27,640 nt of DNA from Cupriavidus sp. GTDB taxonomy: Bacteria > Pseudomonadota > Gammaproteobacteria > Burkholderiales > Burkholderiaceae. Numbering within the stretch: the stretch's first letter is position 1; each line of letters starts with the position of its first letter. This document shows positions 20,401 to 27,640 of this stretch, in pieces. The notes below the pieces were generated by a model. The model was not told where the DNA came from, ran no database searches, and saw nothing but the letters and a program-made list of their open reading frames with translations. Where the stretch lies: assembly GCA_013362725.1 (NCBI GenBank), contig JABFVP010000246.1:1-27640 (forward strand), read 5' to 3'. A program made the translations under genes and the position numbers.

Positions 20401-22812
20401 TCAGTGGTGCAGGCGCTCGACCTTGGCCGTGGCCTTGTCCGCCACCTCGGCGGGCTTGGCGTCTTCTTCCGGCAGCGCCTCGGGCTTGCGCTCGAGCGCC
20501 AGTTCCAGCACCTTGTCGATCCAGCGCACCGGCACGATCTCGATCGCGTTCTTGACGTTGTCCGGGATCTCGGCCAGGTCCTTGACGTTTTCCTCGGGGA
20601 TCAGCACCAGCTTGATGCCGCCACGGTGGGCCGCCAGCAGCTTCTCCTTGAGGCCGCCGATCGGCAGCACCTCGCCGCGCAGCGTGATCTCGCCGGTCAT
20701 GGCGACATCCGCGCGCACCGGGATGCCGGTCAGCACCGACACCAGCGCCGTGGTCATGGCACCGCCCGCAGACGGACCGTCCTTGGGCGTGGCGCCCTCG
20801 GGCACGTGGATGTGGATGTCGCGCTTCTCGAACATCTCATCCGTGATGCCCAGGCGACGCGCCCGCGAACGTACCACTGAACGTGCGGCCTCGACCGATT
20901 CCTTCATCACGTCGCCCAGCGAACCGGTGCGGGTGATGTTGCCCTTGCCCGGCATGATCGCGGCTTCGATGGTCAGCAGGTCGCCGCCCACCTCGGTCCA
21001 CGCCAGGCCGGTCACCTGGCCCACCTGGTTTTCCTTGCCGGCCAGGCCGAAGTCGTACTTGCGCACGCCCAGGAACTTGTCGAGGTTGTCCGAATCGACC
21101 TTGATCGTTCCCGATTCCTTCTTCAACAGCAGCAGCATGACCGCCTTGCGGGCGATCTTGGACACCTCGCGCTCGAGCGAACGCACACCGGCTTCGCGCG
21201 TGTAGTAGCGGATGATGTCGCGGATCGCCGCATCGGTGACCTCGATCTCGCCAGCCTTCAGACCATTGTTCTTGATCTGCTTCGGCAGCAGGTAACGCGT
21301 GGCGATGTTGAGCTTTTCTTCCTCGGTGTAACCCGACAGGCGGATCACTTCCATGCGGTCGAGCAGCGGCGGCGGAATGTTCAGCGAGTTCGACGTCGCC
21401 ACGAACATCACGTCGGACAGGTCGAAGTCGACCTCGATGTAGTGGTCCTGGAACGTGTGGTTCTGTTCCGGATCCAGCACTTCGAGCAGCGCCGACGACG
21501 GATCGCCGCGAAAATCCTGGCCCATCTTGTCGATCTCGTCGAGCAGGAAGAGCGGATTGCGCACGCCGACCTTGGACAGGCTCTGCAGGATCTTGCCCGG
21601 CATCGAACCGATGTAGGTACGGCGGTGGCCGCGAATCTCGGCTTCGTCGCGCACGCCACCCAGTGCCATGCGCACGAACTTGCGGTTCGTCGCACGCGCC
21701 ACCGACTGGCCAAGCGAGGTCTTGCCCACGCCGGGCGGCCCAACCAGGCACAGGATCGGCGCCTTGACCTTGTCCACGCGCTGTTGCACCGCGAGGTACT
21801 CGAGAATGCGTTCCTTGACCTTTTCCAGGCCGTAGTGGTCTTCATCCAGCACGCGCTCGGCGTTGGCCAGGTCGTTGTTGACCTTGCTCTTCTTGCGCCA
21901 CGGCAGGTTCACCAGCGTGTCGATGTAGTTGCGCACGACGGTGGCTTCCGCCGACATCGGCGACATCAGCTTGAGCTTCTTGAATTCGGCGTCGGCCTTC
22001 TTCTTGGCTTCCTTCGGCATGCGCGCAGCCTTGATGCGCTTGTCGAGTTCTTCCAAGTCGGCGCCTTCTTCGCCCTCGCCCAGTTCCTTCTGGATAGCCT
22101 TTACCTGCTCGTTCAGGTAGTACTCGCGCTGGCTCTTCTCCATCTGGCGCTTGACGCGGCCACGGATGCGCTTTTCCACCTGCAGGATGTCGATCTCGCC
22201 CTCGAGCTGCGACAGCAGGCTTTCCAGGCGCTCGGTCACATTGACCATCTCCAGGATCTTCTGCTTCTGCTCGAGCTTGATCGGCAGTTGCGCGGCGATG
22301 GTATCCGCCAGGCGCCCGGCCTCGTCGATGCCCGACAGCGAGGTCAGGATCTCCGGCGGGATCTTCTTGTTGAGCTTCACGTACTGGTCGAACTGCGACA
22401 CGATCGCGCGGCGCAGGGCCTCGGTCTCGGCGCTTTCGCCAGGTGCGGGCGGCACCGGCACGGCTTCGCACATGAAGTGCGAATCGTCCTCGCTCACCTC
22501 GCGGATATTGGCACGCTGGGTGCCCTCGACCAGCACCTTCACGGTACCGTCGGGCAGCTTCAGCATTTGCAGGATATTGGCGATGCAGCCGACCTCGTAC
22601 AGGTCGTCGGCGGTCGGCTCGTCCTTTGCCGCCGTCTTCTGGGCCACGAGCATGATGCTCTTGCCCGCCTCCATCGCAGTCTCAAGCGCCTTGATGGACT
22701 TTGGGCGTCCCACGAACAGCGGGATCACCATGTGCGGAAACACCACCACGTCGCGCAGCGGCAACAATGGCAGGCGAATCGGCTCGGCCGGGAGGAGTTG
22801 TGTTCCGGACAT
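20401..22812 (-). CDS. lon: ATP-dependent protease Lon (endopeptidase La)
   Basis: 803 residues from ATG 22812, close to the usual LonA length. The frame extends 7 codons further to 22833, but GGGGA stands right before the tandem ATG and the family N-terminus begins MSGTQLLPAEPIRLPLLPLR. The Lon N-domain spans about residues 10-200 and is followed by a coiled coil. The AAA+ module has Walker A GPPGVGKT (358-365) and Walker B LFLLDEIDK (about 422-430). The proteolytic domain carries the Ser681 (KDGPSAGG) and Lys724 dyad, spaced 43 apart as in E. coli. Lon degrades damaged and regulatory proteins in the cytoplasm. It follows clpX behind a terminator, so it likely has its own promoter in the 166-base gap. 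Confidence 0.97.
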   Translation of the reverse strand: MSGTQLLPAEPIRLPLLPLRDVVVFPHMVIPLFVGRPKSIKALETAMEAGKSIMLVAQKTAAKDEPTADDLYEVGCIANILQMLKLPDGTVKVLVEGTQRANIREVSEDDSHFMCEAVPVPPAPGESAETEALRRAIVSQFDQYVKLNKKIPPEILTSLSGIDEAGRLADTIAAQLPIKLEQKQKILEMVNVTERLESLLSQLEGEIDILQVEKRIRGRVKRQMEKSQREYYLNEQVKAIQKELGEGEEGADLEELDKRIKAARMPKEAKKKADAEFKKLKLMSPMSAEATVVRNYIDTLVNLPWRKKSKVNNDLANAERVLDEDHYGLEKVKERILEYLAVQQRVDKVKAPILCLVGPPGVGKTSLGQSVARATNRKFVRMALGGVRDEAEIRGHRRTYIGSMPGKILQSLSKVGVRNPLFLLDEIDKMGQDFRGDPSSALLEVLDPEQNHTFQDHYIEVDFDLSDVMFVATSNSLNIPPPLLDRMEVIRLSGYTEEEKLNIATRYLLPKQIKNNGLKAGEIEVTDAAIRDIIRYYTREAGVRSLEREVSKIARKAVMLLLLKKESGTIKVDSDNLDKFLGVRKYDFGLAGKENQVGQVTGLAWTEVGGDLLTIEAAIMPGKGNITRTGSLGDVMKESVEAARSVVRSRARRLGITDEMFEKRDIHIHVPEGATPKDGPSAGGAMTTALVSVLTGIPVRADVAMTGEITLRGEVLPIGGLKEKLLAAHRGGIKLVLIPEENVKDLAEIPDNVKNAIEIVPVRWIDKVLELALERKPEALPEEDAKPAEVADKATAKVERLHH

Positions 22813-22857
22813 CATTTTCCCCAAGTCAGTCATTTAAGGCGTAAATTGGGCCGCCCG

Positions 22858-22887
22858 AATCGATTACAAGATACGTGCCAATCGATT
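22858..22887. repeat. Paired AATCGATT palindromes upstream of lon
   Basis: The self-complementary octamer AATCGATT occurs at 22858-22865 and 22880-22887, 22 bp apart (two helical turns), between the clpX terminator and the lon start. Such phasing suits cooperative protein binding. CTTGATG (minus strand, 22894-22888) next to the second copy could be part of a heat-shock -35, but no matching -10 was clear. Confidence 0.35.
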
Positions 22888-22978
22888 CATCAAGGCAGGC
22901 AGATGCCGCAGCCTGCACTTGGTGGCCCCTCTGAAACAGCATACCCGCGTTTCCTCCGTCTCGTAGGTAGAAATAAAC

Positions 22979-23014
22979 AAAAAAAGCCGCTCGCTTCTAC
23001 GCGAACGGCCTTTT
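22979..23014 (-). terminator. Intrinsic terminator of clpX
   Basis: On the minus strand GCCGTTCGC pairs with GCGAGCGGC (9 bp, one T-G pair) around a 6-nt loop, followed by seven T residues (22985-22979). It lies about 55 bases after the clpX stop and before the lon leader. Confidence 0.85.
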
Positions 23015-23067
23015 CCGCCCTGCTGCCGGTGTGGTGCCGACCTCTGGCCACTCCGGCAGGCCTCGCG

Positions 23068-24345
<1,278 letters not shown>

Positions 24346-24414
24346 AGGAATCAGTCACTTTTGCAGGGCGCACACCGCGGGGCGACAGGCTCCTCGGGGA
24401 TACGCTTCAAACGC

Positions 24415-24436
24415 ATCATACGCCAAAACAATTGGC
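24415..24436 (-). promoter_or_regulatory. Candidate clpX -10 element and operator-like palindrome
   Basis: On the minus strand GCCAA-TTGTT-TTGGC (24436-24422) is directly followed by TATGAT (24420-24415), a near-consensus -10, 70 bases before the clpX start. No good -35 is present. The palindrome fills the spacer, where a repressor would block polymerase. Confidence 0.3.
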
Positions 24437-24494
24437 ATCACCGGCGCTTCCCCCCGGCTGTGGGGCCAAGGCCCCGTTTCACAGGTGCCGATGC

Positions 24495-24519
24495 AAAAAA
24501 CGAGGCACGGGGCCTCGTT
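24495..24519 (-). terminator. Intrinsic terminator of clpP
   Basis: On the minus strand AACGAGGC pairs perfectly with GCCTCGTT (8 bp) around CCCGT, followed by a T-run. It is about 80 bases after the clpP stop and before clpX on the same strand. Confidence 0.85.
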
Positions 24520-24597
24520 CCGGTGTAGCCTTCGCCATTTGAGCCGAGCCGGTGTGGCCGGCCGCCGTCGCACCAGGGGCCACGGCGGCGCGCCGCA

Positions 24598-25248
24598 TCA
24601 GCCGCGGCGGGCGAGCACCTTGTCGATCAGGCCGTAGTCGACGGCCTGGTCGCCGCTCATGAAGTTGTCGCGATCGGTGTCCCGCGCAATCTTCTCGACC
24701 GGCTGGCCGGTCACTTCCGACAGGATGGTGTTGAGCCGCTCGCGCAGGTACAGGATCTCGCGCGCCTGGATCTCGATGTCCGAGGCCTGGCCGCGCGCGC
24801 CGCCCAGCGGCTGGTGGATCATGATGCGCGAGTTGGGCAGCGCCGAACGCTTGCCCTTGGCCCCCGCCGCCAGCAGGAAGGCGCCCATGCTGGCCGCCAT
24901 GCCCATGCACAGCGTCGACACGTCCGGCTTGATGAACTGCATGGTGTCGTAGATGGCCAGCCCCGCCGACACCGAACCGCCCGGCGAATTGATGTACAGG
25001 GACACGTCCTTGTCGGGGTTCTCGCTCTCCAGGAACAGCAGCTGTGCCACCACCAGGTTGGCGGTCTGGTCGTTGACCTCGCCCACCATGAACACCACGC
25101 GCTCCTTCAGCAGGCGCGAGTAGATGTCATAGGCGCGCTCGCCCCGGCCGGACTGCTCGACGACCATCGGCACCAGCCCCAGGCCCTGGGTTTCCAGTGC
25201 CGAAGCCTGCGTGGTGGCGAGACGGTCAAGCAAATCATTGCGGGTCAT
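24598..25248 (-). CDS. clpP: ATP-dependent Clp protease proteolytic subunit ClpP
   Basis: 216 residues from ATG 25248, which is preceded by GGAGAA; a longer frame to 25284 adds 12 residues without family character. The serine protease triad is Ser120 (GMAASMGA), His145 (MIHQPLGG) and Asp194 (TDRDNFM), spaced 25 and 49 residues apart as in E. coli. The LYINSPGGSVSAG segment (84-96) forms the substrate-binding strand. ClpP assembles into a double heptameric chamber fed by ClpX or ClpA. The N-terminal 15-25 residues probably form a self-cleaved propeptide. It lies 99 bases after tig. Confidence 0.97.
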   Translation of the reverse strand: MTRNDLLDRLATTQASALETQGLGLVPMVVEQSGRGERAYDIYSRLLKERVVFMVGEVNDQTANLVVAQLLFLESENPDKDVSLYINSPGGSVSAGLAIYDTMQFIKPDVSTLCMGMAASMGAFLLAAGAKGKRSALPNSRIMIHQPLGGARGQASDIEIQAREILYLRERLNTILSEVTGQPVEKIARDTDRDNFMSGDQAVDYGLIDKVLARRG

Positions 25249-25307
25249 GCATGTTCTCCATGGATTCGTCGGATCGCAAGGCAATCCGGGTAACTCGGGA
25301 AGTTCCG

Positions 25308-25329
25308 GCCCCGCACCGTGGCGCGGGGC
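25308..25329 (-). other. Hairpin in the tig-clpP gap
   Basis: GCCCCGC (25308-25314) pairs with GCGGGGC (25323-25329) around an 8-nt loop. No T-tract follows on the minus strand, so read-through from tig to clpP is likely. It may serve as a processing or stability element for the tig end. Confidence 0.35.
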
Positions 25330-25347
25330 TGCCGGTTACTTCCGGCC

Positions 25348-26703
25348 TCAGGCTTGCTGCGGGTTGCCTTCGGCGGTGAGTTCCTCGAAGGACACCTTCT
25401 TGTCGGTGACCTTGGCCTTGCCGCACACGAAATTTACCACGTTGTTTTCGAGCACGTAGGCTTCCATTTCGGCCAGGCGCTGCTGGTCGCCGTAGTACCA
25501 GCGCATGACTTCCTTCGGGTCCTCGTAGCTCTTGGCGAAGTCTTCGATCTCGGCCTTGATCTGGTCGGCCTTGGCTTCCAGGCCGTTGGCCTTGACGATC
25601 TCGGCCAGGATCAGGCCCAGCTTGACGCGGCGCTCGGCCTGCTGCGCGAACATCTCGGCCGGGATCGGCATGTCCTTGGCGTTGGGCATGCCACGCTGCT
25701 CCAGGTCGCGGCGGGCCATTTCCACCAGGCGCTCCTGGTCCTGCTCGATCAGGGCCTTGGGCACGTCGAGCTCGCTTGCCTTCAGCAGCGCTTCCATGAC
25801 CTGGTCCTTCAGCATGGCGTGCGTGCGGCGCTTCACTTCGCGCTCGAGGTTCTCGCGGATGTCGGCGCGCATCTTGTCGACGCTGCCGTCGGCGATGCCC
25901 AGCGACTTGGCGAAGGCTTCATTCACTTCCGGCAGGTGGGCCCACTCGATCTTCTTCAGGGTCACGGTGAACTCGGCGGTCTTGCCGGCCACTTCCTTGC
26001 CGTGATAGTCGGCCGGGAAGGCCAGCGGGAAGGTCTTGCTTTCGCCGACCTTCAGGCCCAGCGCGGCCTGCTCGAACTCGGGCAGCATGCGGCCCTCGCC
26101 CAGCACGAACGGGAAGTCCTCGGCCTTGCCGCCGGCGAACTCTTCGCCGTCGATCTTGCCGACGAAGTCCACCGTCACGCGGTCGCCATTCTGGGCACTG
26201 ACGTCGGCACCGCCGTCGCCATGCTCGCCGGCTTCGCCGCGGGCGTGGTAGTGCACGCGCTGCTTGCGCAGGATGTCGATGGTCTTGTCGACTTCGGCGT
26301 CGGTAATCTCGGTGCTGGTGCGGGTGACTTCGGCCGCCGACAGGTCGCCGATGGTCACTTCCGGGTACACCTCGAAGGTGGCGTCGAACGCCACTTCATC
26401 CTCGCCCACGCCTTCGTTCTTGATCTCGAACTTGGGCTGGCCGGCAACCTTGACGTCCTGTTCCTTGGTGATGTCGAAGAACTTGCGCGCGGCCTTGTCG
26501 AAGCGCACTTCGAACTCGACCTGCTGGCCGTACTGCTTCTCGACCATCTTCATCGGCACCTTGCCCGGACGGAAGCCCGACATCTTCACGGTCTTCGACA
26601 GGCGAACCAGGCGCTCCTGCTTTTCCTTCTCCACTTCGGCCTTGGGGATGGCCAGGGTCACCTTGCGGTCCAGCTTGCCGAGGTTCTCAATCACGTTCGA
26701 CAT
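25348..26703 (-). CDS. tig: Trigger factor (ribosome-bound chaperone)
   Basis: 451 residues. The ribosome-docking signature GFRPGKVP lies at 43-50 in the N-terminal domain. A FKBP-type prolyl isomerase domain follows around 165-250 (GDRVTVDFVGKIDGEEF, then VLGEGRMLPEFE). The long helical C-terminal domain forms the chaperone cradle. An acidic, glycine-rich insert (EAGEHGDGGAD) precedes the isomerase domain. The protein meets nascent chains at the ribosome exit and shields them. It heads the tig-clpP-clpX-lon group, with a 230-base gap from mnmC that contains a likely promoter. Confidence 0.97.
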   Translation of the reverse strand: MSNVIENLGKLDRKVTLAIPKAEVEKEKQERLVRLSKTVKMSGFRPGKVPMKMVEKQYGQQVEFEVRFDKAARKFFDITKEQDVKVAGQPKFEIKNEGVGEDEVAFDATFEVYPEVTIGDLSAAEVTRTSTEITDAEVDKTIDILRKQRVHYHARGEAGEHGDGGADVSAQNGDRVTVDFVGKIDGEEFAGGKAEDFPFVLGEGRMLPEFEQAALGLKVGESKTFPLAFPADYHGKEVAGKTAEFTVTLKKIEWAHLPEVNEAFAKSLGIADGSVDKMRADIRENLEREVKRRTHAMLKDQVMEALLKASELDVPKALIEQDQERLVEMARRDLEQRGMPNAKDMPIPAEMFAQQAERRVKLGLILAEIVKANGLEAKADQIKAEIEDFAKSYEDPKEVMRWYYGDQQRLAEMEAYVLENNVVNFVCGKAKVTDKKVSFEELTAEGNPQQA

Positions 26704-26855
26704 GGTCGTAGATCCAATCCAGAAATGTAGTTGTGTTCGTAGGTGCTGCCGTCTTGTACGCGTACCGCCCGCTTTACCGCCTCGGCGCCGTCGCGACAGG
26801 ACGGCCAGGGCAGCGCACCGGCGAACGGAAAGCTCCGCGCAAACGGAAAACGGGG

Positions 26856-26864
26856 ATTATCGCA
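26856..26864 (-). promoter_or_regulatory. Extended -10 promoter element for tig
   Basis: On the minus strand TGCGATAAT (26864-26856) is an extended -10 with a near-consensus GATAAT hexamer, about 150 bases before the tig start. The -35 region is weak. It is the best promoter candidate in the mnmC-tig gap. Confidence 0.4.
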
Positions 26865-26933
26865 CGGTTTTGATTCGCTTCCGGCAGATTTTGCCCGGAA
26901 CGCGCCGCAACCCTGCAGCCCCGCTACCCTGCG

Positions 26934-27640
26934 CTACGCTGCCTGCCCATGGCGCAGCGCGCGCAGCAGCAAGCGTGCCGGATCGACCGCATCGGCCAGG
27001 TCCGACTCCAGCGGCAGCGGCTCGCCTTCGATCTGGCTGGCGAGCAGTTCCGCGCCCAGCGCGGCCCAGGTGAGCCCGCGCGAGGCATAGGCCAGCGCCG
27101 CATAGAGCCCGGGCAGGCGCGGCAGGTCGCGCAGGTGCGCACCGCGCAGCGACGCCGCCTGCGCCACCGCGGCAGCCTCATCAGGCACTGGCCCGATCAG
27201 CGGCAGCCGGTTGTGCGTGACGGTGCGCACGCCGACATAGCCCGACACTTCGGCGGGATCGATCGCGACCACCGCGCCGGCCTGCTCCGGCAGCAGGCTG
27301 GCCAGCCGGGCCAGGTTGGCCGCGTGAACCGCCGGCTGCTCTGCCAGCGGGCCGGTGTCTTCGTCATAGCTTGAGCCGACGCGGCCGCTGCCGTCGGCGT
27401 CGCGCGGCAGCAGGTAGCCGGCACCGGTCACCACGCAGTCGGGCCAGCCACCGAGCGCGTCGACCTGCGCGGCCGCCAGCGTGGTCAGCTGCCCGCGCAC
27501 GCGGCGCAGGGTCCAGTGCTGCTGCGGCAGCAGTTGCTGCGCCTCGTGTGCGTTGGCCAACACCAGCACCGGTGCCGATGCCAGCACCGCGCCGTCCTGC
27601 GCTAGTGCCTGCCATTGCCCGTCGACGCGCGCGATCGCGC
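26934..27640 (-). CDS. mnmC: MnmC, C-terminal FAD oxidoreductase domain (partial)
   Basis: The frame is open at the window end and stops at TAG 26936-26934, giving about 235 residues. The segments GAGYLLPRDADG, GSSYDEDTG, GYVGVRTVTHNRLPLIGPVPDE and ASRGLTWAALGAELLASQI match the C-terminal FAD-dependent domain of MnmC. That domain oxidatively removes the carboxymethyl group from cmnm5(s2)U at position 34 of certain tRNAs; the N-terminal methyltransferase, if present, lies outside the window. A glycine or D-amino-acid oxidase relative is less likely because of the GVR...HLP-type motif and the closing region. The GTG at 27587 is internal. No clear terminator was found downstream. Confidence 0.85.
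   Translation of the reverse strand, partial: AIARVDGQWQALAQDGAVLASAPVLVLANAHEAQQLLPQQHWTLRRVRGQLTTLAAAQVDALGGWPDCVVTGAGYLLPRDADGSGRVGSSYDEDTGPLAEQPAVHAANLARLASLLPEQAGAVVAIDPAEVSGYVGVRTVTHNRLPLIGPVPDEAAAVAQAASLRGAHLRDLPRLPGLYAALAYASRGLTWAALGAELLASQIEGEPLPLESDLADAVDPARLLLRALRHGQAA

Overview
The window looks like chromosome of a GC-rich betaproteobacterium of the family Burkholderiaceae, most likely Cupriavidus or a close relative. This rests on protein character (Lon, ClpX, trigger factor), on the many Bug-type solute-binding proteins, on the order mnmC / tig-clpP-clpX-lon / tRNA-Val, and on overall base composition. No insertion sequence, phage gene, integrase or CRISPR array was seen.

Left part (1-5389). 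It starts with the last 50 codons of an APC-type amino-acid permease. A 318-base gap follows, holding a perfect hairpin that buries a strong ribosome-binding site in front of a short reading frame. Next is a divergent pair: a dihaem cytochrome c lipoprotein (minus) and an ECF-type sigma factor (plus). The shared 257-base spacer holds two outward-facing copies of an ECF-like promoter, TGTCACCTTC...CGTC, suggesting the sigma factor drives both genes. Aspartase (aspA) and a GcvA-like LysR regulator follow on the plus strand.

Middle part (5395-19239). This is a 14-kb accessory catabolic region of two divergent operons. The minus operon, in transcription order, encodes a crotonase-fold protein, a class III CoA-transferase, a Bug solute-binding protein, an amidohydrolase and a FlK-like hotdog thioesterase. 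The plus operon encodes an iron-type alcohol dehydrogenase, a second Bug protein, a fumarylacetoacetate-hydrolase-family enzyme, a TRAP solute receptor, a second amidohydrolase, the TRAP small and large membrane subunits, an FMN 2-hydroxy-acid oxidase and an exported PPC-domain protein. Together they suggest uptake of an organic acid or lactone, ring or lactone hydrolysis, oxidation, C-C cleavage and CoA-linked processing. The substrate cannot be read from the sequence. The spacer between the operons holds a perfect 11-bp inverted repeat (CAAGAAAAACT / AGTTTTTCTTG). An identical half-site recurs before the PPC gene, so a single regulator, perhaps the nearby LysR protein, could control the region.

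Right part (19321-27640, all minus). It holds a PagL-like lipid A deacylase, tRNA-Val(UAC), and the core protein-quality-control genes lon, clpX, clpP and tig, ending in the 3' part of mnmC. Intrinsic terminators follow the tRNA, lon, clpX and clpP, so clpP, clpX and lon look like largely separate transcription units here.
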